Origin: Candidatus Chloroploca sp. Khr17
GTDB lineage: Bacteria; Chloroflexota; Chloroflexia; Chloroflexales; Chloroflexaceae
Direction of reading: 5' to 3'
NCBI RefSeq assembly: GCF_004138165.1
Contig: NZ_RYFF01000016.1
Location: forward strand, 1-64,000
Length of the DNA: 64,000 nt
Shown here piece by piece: positions 1 through 7,837 of this stretch (within the stretch, counting starts at the first letter, position 1; each line of letters begins with the position of its first letter). Position numbers and translations under genes: made by a program. The notes beneath the pieces are model-generated. The model was not told the DNA's origin. It saw nothing but the letters and a program-made list of their open reading frames with translations, and did not search any database.

Positions 1-20
1 GGGGGGGGGGGGGGGGGGGG
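1..20. other. Homopolymer G run at contig edge
   Basis: Twenty consecutive G residues open the window. Read on the minus strand they would extend the Pro-rich tail of nuoI. A pure run exactly at the end of the sequence is more likely a sequencing or assembly artefact than biology, so the C-terminal residues of nuoI should not be trusted here. Confidence 0.7.
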
Positions 21-846
21 CAGCGGGAGTTGCGCCTGACAGTTTGGAGGCATTGGCCGCCTTGATCGCTGCGAGCTTGGCCGCCTTCTCTTCAGGGGTC
101 AGCTTACGGGCCTCGGCGGGTGGGGCAGCGGGCGGCGCAGCAGGGGCTGTCGGTGGCGGGGCCGCCGCAGCGGCAGCCGCGAGCTCGGCCCGGCGCGCAG
201 CGATACGGTCAACGAGGTGCGGCGCAATGCCAATGACATCGGGGCGGCGCTTGATATTGCCCTGAAGTTTCTTGTACGCCCCGGCCTTCGCCTCTTCCCA
301 CAGCGTTGGCGCAATGCTTTGATAATAACTAACCGGGCGATTAAGCTCCTGCTTATACACCGTCAGACTGGCATGGTCAGCCGTGGACAACTCGAAATGG
401 TGATCCATCTTGATTGCATCAAACGGACAGACTTCGGCGCAGAAGCCGCAACTCATACAGGCATCATACTCGATAATGAACTCGGCGACGGAAGGAACAG
501 CTTTACCGGTCGTCGGATCCTTGGCCTGGGTCATATGAATAACCTGAGGCGGACAGATCCGCTGACACTGGAAACACGACGTACAGAACTCGTGCCCGGT
601 CTCATCATCAAAGAGCAAGATCGGCATATTGCGATACGCCTCGGGCAAATTGGGGCGTTCATCGGGATACTGTTCGGTAAACGTCCCGTGAATATCGCTA
701 AAATCGCGATTCTGGCGAAACGACTCACGCCAGTGTTTCCAGACAACCCCAAGGCTATCGAGCAACCCCATACCGGGCACAGCGCGGCGGCGTTGCGAAC
801 CACGCGCAACCTCAACAACCTCGCCACGTTGGATCGTAATGGTCAT
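1..846 (-). CDS. nuoI: NADH-quinone oxidoreductase subunit I (partial, 3' end outside window)
   Basis: This is the ferredoxin-like subunit of complex I that carries two [4Fe-4S] clusters between the NADH/ferredoxin input side and NuoB. Reading from ATG at 846, two motifs are visible: CTSCFQCQRICPP at about residues 88-100 and CMSCGFCAEVCPF at about 131-143. Both have the C-x2-C-x2-C-x3-CP spacing of the family. After the second cluster the protein continues about 140 residues, ending in an Ala/Pro-rich stretch (roughly residues 219-282) that is not part of the usual NuoI core. No stop is reached before the window edge, and the last residues derive from the poly-G run, so the true end is unknown. 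It lies 37 bp after nuoD, with no nuoE, nuoF, nuoG or nuoH between. Confidence 0.93.
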   Translation of the reverse strand, partial: MTITIQRGEVVEVARGSQRRRAVPGMGLLDSLGVVWKHWRESFRQNRDFSDIHGTFTEQYPDERPNLPEAYRNMPILLFDDETGHEFCTSCFQCQRICPPQVIHMTQAKDPTTGKAVPSVAEFIIEYDACMSCGFCAEVCPFDAIKMDHHFELSTADHASLTVYKQELNRPVSYYQSIAPTLWEEAKAGAYKKLQGNIKRRPDVIGIAPHLVDRIAARRAELAAAAAAAPPPTAPAAPPAAPPAEARKLTPEEKAAKLAAIKAANASKLSGATPAAPPPPPP

Positions 847-883
847 GAACTATCGCTTTCCAGTGGTCAGGCGCAGCAACACC

Positions 884-1993
884 CTACCGATCGACTTCAC
901 CCATCACAATATCAATGCTCCCCAGAATCACCACAACATCGGCGACCTTATAGCCACGACACATATCACCGAGGGGGGTCAGATTGATAAAAGAGGGAGC
1001 ACGCACCTTATAACGATAGGGTTTGCCACTGCCATCGCTAACCAGATAAAACCCGAGCTCGCCCTTGGGCGACTCGATCCGGGCATAGACATCGCCAACG
1101 GGGGGGCGCACATTCTGGCGGGCTTTAGGATTAATATGGCCGCCCTGCGCATCGGGCAATTGTTCGAGCACCTGTTCAAGAATGCGTCGGCTCTGACGCA
1201 TCTCTTCGATACGAACGAGGAAACGGTCATAGACATCGCCGACGGTGCCGACGGGGACATCAAAATCAAAGCGATCATAGACACTATAGGGTTGGGCCTT
1301 GCGCACATCATAGGGAATACCCGAACCACGGAGGACAGGACCCGAGACACTATAGGCAAGCGCAAGGTCACGGGGCAGGATACCGATTCCCTCGGCGCGT
1401 TGCATCAGGATCTCATTTTCACGCAAGAGGCGTTCAAGTTCATCAACAAACGCGGGCATCGCCTGCAGCAACTCCTTCAAACGCGGGATAAAATCGGGCG
1501 GAAGATCGCGCACGACACCCCCAAAGCGGAAATAGTTGCACATCAAGCGGGCACCCGAGGCTGACTCAAAGAGATCGAGGATCTTCTCGCGTTCACGCAT
1601 CCCAAAGGCGAGCTGAGTCTGCCACATCCCCATATCATTAATCAGAAAACCGAGCGCACCGGCGTGATTAAGAATACGGGTCAACTCAACCATCATCACC
1701 CGCAGATACTCGGCGCGTTCAGGCACCTCAATGCCGACCAGTTGCTCAACCGCCATCGCATACGCCTGATTATTTGCCATTGAATTAAAATAATCAAGGC
1801 GATCGGTATAGGGCATATTCTGAAGATAGGTATTTTGCTCAGCAATCTGCTCGTGATTGCGATGCAAATAACCAAATACCGGCTTGAGATCCGTAATCGT
1901 CTCACCATCAACGGTAACGATCATACGGAAGACCCCGTGGGTCGAGGGATGTTGCGGCCCAATATTAATCTGGAGTTCTTCGGTCTTGAGCAT
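884..1993 (-). CDS. nuoD: NADH-quinone oxidoreductase subunit D
   Basis: 49-kDa subunit of complex I, part of the peripheral arm that forms the quinone site with NuoB. The 369-residue protein starts with [20 protein letters not shown], where the GPQHPSTHG motif is the family signature containing the quinone-site His. [14 protein letters not shown] and the C-terminal [13 protein letters not shown] segment are also typical. The C-terminus DIVMGEVDR matches the usual end, so the gene is complete. It follows nuoC by 45 bp and precedes nuoI by 37 bp in one operon. Confidence 0.97.
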   Translation of the reverse strand: MLKTEELQINIGPQHPSTHGVFRMIVTVDGETITDLKPVFGYLHRNHEQIAEQNTYLQNMPYTDRLDYFNSMANNQAYAMAVEQLVGIEVPERAEYLRVMMVELTRILNHAGALGFLINDMGMWQTQLAFGMREREKILDLFESASGARLMCNYFRFGGVVRDLPPDFIPRLKELLQAMPAFVDELERLLRENEILMQRAEGIGILPRDLALAYSVSGPVLRGSGIPYDVRKAQPYSVYDRFDFDVPVGTVGDVYDRFLVRIEEMRQSRRILEQVLEQLPDAQGGHINPKARQNVRPPVGDVYARIESPKGELGFYLVSDGSGKPYRYKVRAPSFINLTPLGDMCRGYKVADVVVILGSIDIVMGEVDR

Positions 1994-2038
1994 AGCAGTT
2001 CTTTGCTTGGAGATCGGCCATCAGCGCCCAACCAGGGG

Positions 2039-2560
2039 TTACTCATCGGCACCGATATACTTATCGCCCTGTTTCGGAAAATCCTTCCGCATCGGAAAGC
2101 CCTCGAATTCATCCCACATATAGATACGTCGCAAAAAGGGATGGCCGACAAAGACAATGCCGTAGAGATCAAACGCCTCGCGTTCGTGGAAATTCGCCCC
2201 GGGCCAAGCGGGGGTCAACGAAGGCACCTCGGGATGATCGCGGGGAATACGCACCTTGAGGGTCAGGCCCTCACCGCCTTCGACATGGTAAAAGCGATAG
2301 ACGAGTTCAAAGAGATCATCGGCGAGGTAATCAACCACGGCGATATCAGAGAGATAGGCATACCCGAGCAGATCGCGGAGATAACAGGCGGCCTCGACCA
2401 AGCGACTGGGCGCAACGAGCGTATCACTAGTCATGAAAGCGCCAGGTTGGGGCCCATGGGGGGGTGCAGCAGCAACCTGCAACGGAACTACTTCGAGCAC
2501 AGCACCGGGGAGATCGCGGGCCATACGCTCACGCAATTCTGCAGCATCAAGCCTCGGCAT
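2039..2560 (-). CDS. nuoC: NADH-quinone oxidoreductase subunit C
   Basis: 30-kDa subunit of complex I; it is separate from NuoD here, not fused as in E. coli. The protein (173 residues from ATG at 2560) holds the signature [20 protein letters not shown] followed by [18 protein letters not shown]. The ATG at 2560 is preferred over a GTG at 2575 because GAGG lies six bases upstream. It overlaps the end of nuoB by 14 bp, which suggests translational coupling. Confidence 0.94.
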   Translation of the reverse strand: MPRLDAAELRERMARDLPGAVLEVVPLQVAAAPPHGPQPGAFMTSDTLVAPSRLVEAACYLRDLLGYAYLSDIAVVDYLADDLFELVYRFYHVEGGEGLTLKVRIPRDHPEVPSLTPAWPGANFHEREAFDLYGIVFVGHPFLRRIYMWDEFEGFPMRKDFPKQGDKYIGADE

Positions 2561-3371
2561 TGCCCACCTCACCACGTTTCAGGTCATCGGCGGCGATTTC
2601 GGGGGCCATGCCACGCGCCTTGAGCGGATGTTCCAATTCCACCGAGGGATCCATAATCGGAAAATGGCGGACAATCTCGGGATGCTCGAGGCGGCCACTC
2701 TTCATTTCACCAAACTCAGGCGCGGTATACGAACTCACCAGGGGCAAGCCACCAACGGGATCAACGAGGTGACCATCGATCTCGAGGCCCTGAGCACCAA
2801 AGGTAGGCACAGGAAAATCGGTGGTCTGGGGCTTGGCACCTTGGCCATACCAGCGCACACGCCCGAGTTTTTGGCGATCAATCTGATCCTGCAGGGTGAT
2901 CAACGCGTGGAGCAGAGCCTCGGGGCGAGGAGGGCACCCAGGTACATAGACATCAACAGGGACGAGCAAGTCAATCCCGCGCAAAACATTATAGCCATCG
3001 CGGAACGGCCCACCAGAGGTTGCGCAGGCCCCCATCGAAATCACATAGCGCGGCTCGGCCATCTGGTTATAGAGGCGCACCACCTGCGGAGCCATCTTCT
3101 TGGTGACCGTCCCGGCGACAATCATCAAATCGGCCTGGCGAGGCGAAGCGCGAAACAACTCGGCCCCGAAACGGGCGACATCATAGCGACTCAACCCAAA
3201 GGCCATCATCTCGATCGCGCAGCAGGCCAACCCAAACGCCATAGGCCAGATCGACGAACGCCGCCCCCAATTATAGAAGCGGTTGACCGTAGACAAAAAG
3301 ACACCTTGTCGCTCAAGATCGAGTTGCAACTCGTGCTCATTGGTCATAGGGAAAACGATTTCCAGGGGCAT
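2547..3371 (-). CDS. nuoB: NADH-quinone oxidoreductase subunit B with long C-terminal tail
   Basis: PSST subunit carrying the N2 [4Fe-4S] cluster that reduces quinone. Cluster ligands are visible: adjacent Cys pair in [10 protein letters not shown] (about residue 50), Cys in [10 protein letters not shown] (about 115) and Cys in [10 protein letters not shown] (about 145). The start is taken at ATG 3371, one codon after an in-frame GTG. At 274 residues it is longer than most NuoB proteins (roughly 160-220); the extra length is a C-terminal tail of about 100 residues after the LITLQDQI helix, rich in Pro and Glu, with no motif I recognise. It overlaps nuoC by 14 bp and follows nuoA by 33 bp. Confidence 0.95.
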   Translation of the reverse strand: MPLEIVFPMTNEHELQLDLERQGVFLSTVNRFYNWGRRSSIWPMAFGLACCAIEMMAFGLSRYDVARFGAELFRASPRQADLMIVAGTVTKKMAPQVVRLYNQMAEPRYVISMGACATSGGPFRDGYNVLRGIDLLVPVDVYVPGCPPRPEALLHALITLQDQIDRQKLGRVRWYGQGAKPQTTDFPVPTFGAQGLEIDGHLVDPVGGLPLVSSYTAPEFGEMKSGRLEHPEIVRHFPIMDPSVELEHPLKARGMAPEIAADDLKRGEVGNAEA

Positions 3372-3404
3372 CACCCGGCGCGGTGCCGGAGCGCGAACCC
3401 AATG

Positions 3405-3761
3405 TTAGATCCACTCAAGAGCGCCTTTGCGCCACTCATAGACCAGACCAGCAAAGAGCATCAACAAAAAGACGGTTGCCACCAGAAAGCCATAGAGACC
3501 CATCTGGTTGAAGGCCACAGCCCAGGGGTAAAGGAAAACAACCTCAATATCGAAGATCACGAAGGCAAGGGCATAGAGATAGTATTGCACCTTGAACTGG
3601 ACGCGAATATCGCCAATTGCCTCAAGGCCACACTCATAGGTAGCCTGTTTAATCGGGGTTGGACGTTTTGGACGGAGCAAAAATGCGAGCACCAGTGGTG
3701 CGAGAGGAAAAGTCACCGCTGCGACAAAAAACAATCCGATGAAGGCATAGTTAGCAAGCAC
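3405..3761 (-). CDS. nuoA: NADH-quinone oxidoreductase subunit A
   Basis: Small membrane subunit of complex I with three transmembrane helices, at about residues 4-30, 55-80 and 90-112. The central loop has the family sequence [20 protein letters not shown], whose Cys lies close to the quinone site. It is the first gene of the nuoABCDI operon. An in-frame GTG at 3770 would add three residues, but the GTG at 3761 has AGGGAAG nine bases upstream and gives the usual N-terminus, so I prefer 3761 (118 residues). A promoter lies at 3809-3838. Confidence 0.94.
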   Translation of the reverse strand: MLANYAFIGLFFVAAVTFPLAPLVLAFLLRPKRPTPIKQATYECGLEAIGDIRVQFKVQYYLYALAFVIFDIEVVFLYPWAVAFNQMGLYGFLVATVFLLMLFAGLVYEWRKGALEWI

Positions 3762-3808
3762 GGTCGCCACCTTCCCTAGTATTGCCCTCTCCGGTGAAAA
3801 CTAGCGCA

Positions 3809-3838
3809 AGTATAGCACAGATTGTCATTGGGCCGCAA
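3809..3838 (-). promoter_or_regulatory. Predicted promoter of the nuo operon
   Basis: On the minus strand TTGCGG (3833-3838) and TATACT (3809-3814) are separated by 18 bases. TGC directly precedes the hexamer, giving an extended -10. The predicted transcript begins about 40 bases before nuoA. Confidence 0.6.
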
Positions 3839-3934
3839 TGGAGGCCTGCAACGATCCATGGCATTAGAATGCCCTAGAGGTACGATAGCCGCTTTTATAT
3901 TTTTCTGGAATGATATTGATATTTTATTATAGGC

Positions 3935-4384
3935 TTAAGCGAGCTGTAATTCAATACGGCCAACCCGTACCACATCGCCCGGATGGAGTTCAGTTGCAGC
4001 GCGGACTTCGAGGCCATTGAGGAAGGTACCATTGGTACTATTCAGATCCTCAAGCGACCAGACATCACCCTTAAGGATGAGGCGGGCATGCTCACTAGAA
4101 AGAAAGGTATCGTTGAGCGAGATATGCGCATCAGTACTACGCCCAATAATGGTCGTCGGGCTCAGGGAAAAGCTCTTGCCAACGGGCACTCCCGGCTGAC
4201 TCGAACTACTCACCACCAGATAGCCATAGCGTGAGGGGGGCAACGAGCCAACCGACGTACGCACCTGCAAATCGCGCGTGACCACACGGACAACCTGCCA
4301 CAGAAAAAGATAGAGCAGGAAGACCACGGCAAAGCGTAACAGAAAGATGATCACACTGATTGAGATATTCGCAAAATCAAACAT
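3935..4384 (-). CDS. Membrane-anchored FHA-domain protein
   Basis: A 149-residue phosphothreonine-binding adaptor. Residues about 8-30 form one hydrophobic helix (IIFLLRFAVVFLLYLFLW) and residues about 70-149 form an FHA domain: TIIGRSTDAHISL contains the conserved GR, LSSEHARL the SxxH pair, and LEDLNSTNGTFLNG the NG motif. All phosphopeptide-binding residues are present. The overall plan (N-terminal membrane helix, C-terminal FHA) resembles actinobacterial FhaB. It follows a second FHA gene by 76 bp. No kinase is adjacent, so the phosphorylated partner is unknown. Confidence 0.9.
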   Translation of the reverse strand: MFDFANISISVIIFLLRFAVVFLLYLFLWQVVRVVTRDLQVRTSVGSLPPSRYGYLVVSSSSQPGVPVGKSFSLSPTTIIGRSTDAHISLNDTFLSSEHARLILKGDVWSLEDLNSTNGTFLNGLEVRAATELHPGDVVRVGRIELQLA

Positions 4385-4460
4385 AGCGGGTAGAGAACAA
4401 CCTCAGATAAGCAATGGCGCACACATTCCGCTTGCAGGCAGCCCTGATGGAACAGCAAAC

Positions 4461-5174
4461 TCAGGCATCACGGAAGGTCAATTCAAGCCCGCCAAGCGAA
4501 ATGACATCACCATCACGTAGTTCTTTTTCAGCAACGCGTTCGCCATTGACAAAAGTACCATTCGTACTCTCGAGATCAAGAAGCCAGAAACGGCGCTGAC
4601 GATAGCGCAGTTGCACATGATGGCGTGAGACTCGGGCATCTTCAAGGATAATATCATTATCTAGGCCGCGCCCAAGCGAAACACCGGTACTCTGGATTTC
4701 GATTGGTTGAGGGCCATGCGGCGACTGAAGCAAGAGCAACGCGTGAGTACGGCGCTGGCCTGCGGGGCCAACCCCACTGATAATCTGGGTCGTCTCGGCA
4801 CTTTGACTGGTTGCCATTTCGGCGACCACCTGAATACTGCGGCGGGGGACAGCCTGATCCTCAGCGAGCGACACCCTGGGATGTTCAAGCATCGCAAAAT
4901 TACGTTCCTGGGCAAGTTCACTCAAATAGCTTGCCATCTCTTGTTCGAGTTGGGCCTGAACGGGTTGAAAAGCGGCAAAATCCTGAGGATTGAGATAGGC
5001 TTTATAAAAGCTCGGTACAATCACCCGGCTAACACTGATCGTTTGCTGGCTCTCCATAGCGCGTTCGAGGCGGCGGGCAATCTCCACCGGCTGGACAGCA
5101 CTCCGAAAGAGGCGCGCCACCGACCCCTCGACCATCTGCTCCATAAACTGTTCAAAGCGACTGAGTGCCGACAT
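4461..5174 (-). CDS. DUF3662/FHA-domain protein (FhaA-like)
   Basis: This 237-residue protein has an N-terminal DUF3662 domain (about 1-115, beginning MSALSRFEQFMEQMVEG) and a C-terminal FHA domain (about 160-237) with SLGRGLDNDIIL, VSRHHVQLRY and DLESTNGTFVNGERV. In actinobacteria such proteins bind phosphothreonines on kinases and cell-wall factors. No membrane segment is visible, so it should be cytoplasmic. AGGA lies eight bases upstream of the ATG. It starts 9 bp after tsaB ends, so it is probably in the tsaE-tsaB transcript. Confidence 0.9.
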   Translation of the reverse strand: MSALSRFEQFMEQMVEGSVARLFRSAVQPVEIARRLERAMESQQTISVSRVIVPSFYKAYLNPQDFAAFQPVQAQLEQEMASYLSELAQERNFAMLEHPRVSLAEDQAVPRRSIQVVAEMATSQSAETTQIISGVGPAGQRRTHALLLLQSPHGPQPIEIQSTGVSLGRGLDNDIILEDARVSRHHVQLRYRQRRFWLLDLESTNGTFVNGERVAEKELRDGDVISLGGLELTFRDA

Positions 5175-5183
5175 CGCATGATC

Positions 5184-5849
5184 CTAGGCTCTGACAGGTT
5201 CACCGAGATAAAAAGGTTCAAGGGTAAGTGGATCGTCATAGGCACCGGCCAGATGGCGTTGCCAGGCAAGCTCGGCGAGATAGCCCGGACGGCGGAGGGC
5301 CGCCGCCGGTTCGACGAGCCAGGCATCATCACCAAGGGCCTGGCGAAGAAACGCCACACTCGTAGCATCAAGATCGCCACAGAAGAGAGTCGGGCCTTGA
5401 ACCTGGGCGCAGAGCTCGGCCAATGAGCGGTTGGTATCGGGTTCCTGGCGCAGAGAACCACTCGCATCAGGCACAAAGCGTGCCGTCGCAAAACGGTCGC
5501 GCCCAAGGCGGATCAGAGGGCAGGTTGGCAAGGCAAAATAGGCATACTGATAGGCGAGCAGATCGAGGGTACCGAGCCCGATCAGGGGCAAGGAACGAGC
5601 GAGCACAAAGCCTTTCGCGAGGCTCAACCCAACGCGCAGCCCGCTCCAGCTACCGGGGCCAAGGGCAACCGCGATCACCGACAGGGCAGAGGGCAGCATC
5701 CCTGCATGGCGGAGGAGCAGATCCAATTGGGGCAACAACTGGGCGGTATGATTGCGTCCCGACTCCCAGACGCACTCGGCACGGAGACCGTGCTCATCAT
5801 AGAGAGCGAGGCCCGTCAGGGCAGTTGAGGTATCAAGAGCTAAAAGCAT
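5184..5849 (-). CDS. tsaB: tRNA threonylcarbamoyladenosine biosynthesis protein TsaB
   Basis: TsaB pairs with TsaD and TsaE to transfer the threonylcarbamoyl group to A37 of tRNAs reading ANN codons. The protein begins MLLALDTSTALTGLALYDE, the ASKHA-fold phosphate-1 motif, followed by HTAQLLPQLDLLLRHAG and the strongly conserved ALGPGSWSGLRVGLSLAKG. An upstream in-frame ATG at 5885 would add twelve residues, but the 5849 start fits the family and gives 221 residues. It lies downstream of tsaE, the usual functional partner. Confidence 0.92.
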   Translation of the reverse strand: MLLALDTSTALTGLALYDEHGLRAECVWESGRNHTAQLLPQLDLLLRHAGMLPSALSVIAVALGPGSWSGLRVGLSLAKGFVLARSLPLIGLGTLDLLAYQYAYFALPTCPLIRLGRDRFATARFVPDASGSLRQEPDTNRSLAELCAQVQGPTLFCGDLDATSVAFLRQALGDDAWLVEPAAALRRPGYLAELAWQRHLAGAYDDPLTLEPFYLGEPVRA

Positions 5850-5893
5850 AGGTACATCAGCGCGGTGCGGAAGCAGATCCAGCACAGCATGGC

Positions 5894-6415
5894 CTAACTA
5901 AATGTTGTTTCCTTAAAGGCATTCAGCAACTCAACATAGCGTTGACCAAACGGAGCCATCCGAAGCTGGCGTTTTGTCTCACTCAGATGTTGCAAAAAGA
6001 TCGCCAGGTAGGTCTGGGGGAGCATAGGAGCGGCGGGTTCAGGCCATTCAATCAAGCAGACCCCCTCACCGGACCAGAGTTCATCGAGGCCAAGCGTCGC
6101 CAATTCGGCGGTTTCAGCGATCCGATAGAGATCAACGTGATAGATCGGCAGACCGGCAAAGCGCGGACTGGCGCGATACTGATTCACCAGGACAAAACTC
6201 GGACTGGTGACCAGATCATCAGAGCCAAGGCCACGGGCAACACCGCGTACCAATTGGGTTTTGCCTACACCAAACGTCCCAAGCAAGAGCAAAAGATCGC
6301 CGGGCAGGAGCAATTCACCAAGGCGCAGACCAACACGTTCGGTTTGCGCCGGGCTATGACTAATAAAATCAACCTGATTAGCGGCCTGGATAGCCGAAAG
6401 ACGATGATCGCTCAT
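5894..6415 (-). CDS. tsaE: tRNA threonylcarbamoyladenosine biosynthesis ATPase TsaE
   Basis: Small P-loop ATPase needed for the t6A modification cycle. Walker A is LGTFGVGKTQLVRG (about residues 46-59), followed by SPSFVLVNQY and HVDLYRI, both family signatures, and LIEWPE near the end. I start at ATG 6415 (173 residues) instead of 6454. A TGC-TACAAT element ends seven bases before this ATG, so the message would be leaderless, and the extra N-terminal residues of the longer form do not resemble TsaE. It is the first gene of the tsaE-tsaB-FHA-FHA cluster. Confidence 0.92.
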   Translation of the reverse strand: MSDHRLSAIQAANQVDFISHSPAQTERVGLRLGELLLPGDLLLLLGTFGVGKTQLVRGVARGLGSDDLVTSPSFVLVNQYRASPRFAGLPIYHVDLYRIAETAELATLGLDELWSGEGVCLIEWPEPAAPMLPQTYLAIFLQHLSETKRQLRMAPFGQRYVELLNAFKETTFS

Positions 6416-6422
6416 TGGCTCT

Positions 6423-6431
6423 ATTGTAGCA
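6423..6431 (-). promoter_or_regulatory. Extended -10 promoter of tsaE
   Basis: TGC-TACAAT on the minus strand, with seven bases between the hexamer and the tsaE ATG. No clear -35 element is visible. Transcription would start at or within a base of the ATG. Confidence 0.5.
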
Positions 6432-6458
6432 CGAAAGCGACCTTGATGGCTCACCTGG

Positions 6459-6490
6459 CGTCTTTAGCAGCAGGGATGCTGCTAAAGACG
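6459..6490. repeat. Perfect hairpin, 14-bp stem
   Basis: Arms 6459-6472 and 6477-6490 are exact reverse complements around a GGGA loop. This is the first of three consecutive perfect hairpins between tsaE and the GT87-like gene. It lacks a clear U tract. Confidence 0.9.
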
Positions 6491-6504
6491 CCTTCGTCGG
6501 TGGG

Positions 6505-6531
6505 GCGTGGAGCGGCTGCGCCGCTCCACGC
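6505..6531. repeat. Perfect hairpin, 12-bp GC-rich stem
   Basis: Arms 6505-6516 and 6520-6531 are exact reverse complements around TGC. Second of three neighbouring hairpins. Confidence 0.9.
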
Positions 6532-6532
6532 G

Positions 6533-6581
6533 AGTTTTAGGTTCGTTTTGGCGGCGAAGCCGCCAAAACGAACCTAAAACT
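6533..6581. terminator. Perfect 23-bp hairpin, probable terminator of the GT87-like gene
   Basis: Arms 6533-6555 and 6559-6581 are exact reverse complements around a GAA loop. The outer part of each arm is A/T-rich (TTTTAG/CTAAAA), so either strand reads a stem followed by U-rich sequence. It sits 44 bp after the end of the upstream minus-strand gene. Confidence 0.75.
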
Positions 6582-6624
6582 GGGGTTTACTGCCAGCGCC
6601 CTCGCTTTAGCAACCAAGCCAAGC

Positions 6625-7566
6625 TTACCGAAGCCGCCAGCGCAAAGGAGGCAAAAGCGCGGCCAAGAGAGCGGTCGCGACCACAAGTTGGGTCGTGGCA
6701 GCGATCGTCTCTGCGGTACGAGGGAGTTGAAAAAAAAACAGCGGAATAAACCAACTGAGCGCAAGTGGATACCAAGGCGTCTGGGGGCGCCAGCGCATGA
6801 CGACGGGGGCAACACCAATAGCAATGTAGATCACCGACATTGGATAGATCAGCGTATTGACGAGCAGGGCGAGACCAACCGGGTCGCCACGACCATACCG
6901 ATACCAGAGGAAGCAGGCCATCCCGCCAAGGAGCCACCCGGCAGGTGGAAAAAGAAGTGGACGATCGGGCAAAGCGGCACGATAGGCAGACAGACCATTG
7001 AACCAGGCGCTATAGATCTGCGGCCCAGCGACAAACGCAATGCCGCTCCAGAGTATGATGGTGATGAAGGCAAAGGTGCCAAGCACGTACCAGCGATGAT
7101 CATAGAGCGCCATAGCCAGCAGGCAGAGAGCAGGCAACACGACAACCTGAGGCTTGAGGATCGCGCAGGCCAGCAAGAGACCGGCAAGGCGATCGCGGCC
7201 ATGTTGATAGAATGTTGCGCCCCACAAGAGCAGCACCAAAGCCAGGAGCGTCGTCTGACCAATGAGGAGACCCTGGACAAAAGGGAGCCAGAGGACAAAC
7301 CAGGGCAGGCTCATATGCCCAAGCACATAGCGTGACCAGTATTCAAAGCCAGCCACAGCAAGCAACTGGAGCAGGATACCACTGAGCAAGGAAGGTACGA
7401 AGGCGAGAGGCCAGACCAGTAGCAGCACTGGCGGTGGATAGGCAAACCAGCCTGCTTCATAGGCCGAGCCATCAGCCATCACAAAGGCACCATACGGGTC
7501 ACCACCAGCAAGCCAGTGTTGCACAGCCCCCATCAGTGAATGCCAATCACCCAACAGATTATTCAT
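6625..7566 (-). CDS. Polytopic membrane protein, GT87/DUF2029-like glycosyltransferase
   Basis: A 313-residue hydrophobic protein with about eight predicted helices. It begins MNNLLGDWHSLMGAVQHWLAG, followed by GGDPYGAF and AYPPPVLLLVWPLAF. A DPY loop followed by YPP is typical of the GT87 (DUF2029) family of polyprenyl-phosphate-mannose-type glycosyltransferases, and GQTTLLALVLLLWG with ACAILKPQVVVLP fits the same family. The longer frame starting at 7653 would begin inside a perfect palindrome, so I prefer ATG 7566. The acceptor is unknown. It is a single gene, followed by three hairpins. Confidence 0.75.
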   Translation of the reverse strand: MNNLLGDWHSLMGAVQHWLAGGDPYGAFVMADGSAYEAGWFAYPPPVLLLVWPLAFVPSLLSGILLQLLAVAGFEYWSRYVLGHMSLPWFVLWLPFVQGLLIGQTTLLALVLLLWGATFYQHGRDRLAGLLLACAILKPQVVVLPALCLLAMALYDHRWYVLGTFAFITIILWSGIAFVAGPQIYSAWFNGLSAYRAALPDRPLLFPPAGWLLGGMACFLWYRYGRGDPVGLALLVNTLIYPMSVIYIAIGVAPVVMRWRPQTPWYPLALSWFIPLFFFQLPRTAETIAATTQLVVATALLAALLPPLRWRLR

Positions 7567-7616
7567 ACTTGCCTTTGCAATGATGTATAGCAACCCTAAC
7601 GGTCTTGTAAAAGCAT

Positions 7617-7657
7617 TTATGTGCTTACTCGCGGTTACGCCGCGAGTAAGCACATAA
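7617..7657. repeat. Perfect 18-bp hairpin between divergent genes
   Basis: Arms 7617-7634 and 7640-7657 are exact reverse complements around TTACG. It lies upstream of both the GT87-like gene (-) and the AAA ATPase gene (+), where a terminator has no obvious gene to end. Confidence 0.9.
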
Positions 7658-7747
7658 CACCTTCATATGAGGTCATAGTAGGAGACACCGATAGTCACAG
7701 GTTCGCGTAGGACTAGCGCACTATAGGCTAGATCTTGCGAGTGCGAG

Positions 7748-7753
7748 TATACT
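7748..7753 (+). promoter_or_regulatory. Candidate -10 element for the AAA ATPase gene
   Basis: TATACT lies 85 bases before the chosen ATG. No good -35 at 16-18 bases is visible, so this is tentative. Confidence 0.35.
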
Positions 7754-7837
7754 AAGAGATGATGCTTGTTTGCTCGGAGCAACTCCGTCGCGGCAACTCT
7801 GAGTCTGGCCCGCGGATCGGTAGAGAAGGCTCACGTT

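Noticed and set aside
1-20. Poly-G run as a biological feature such as a slippery tract
   Set aside because: It sits exactly at the sequence edge, which is typical of artefact; no independent support.
1835-3779. Long plus-strand open frames opposite nuoB, nuoC and nuoD
   Set aside because: They are antisense shadows of well-identified complex I genes; high GC makes such frames common.
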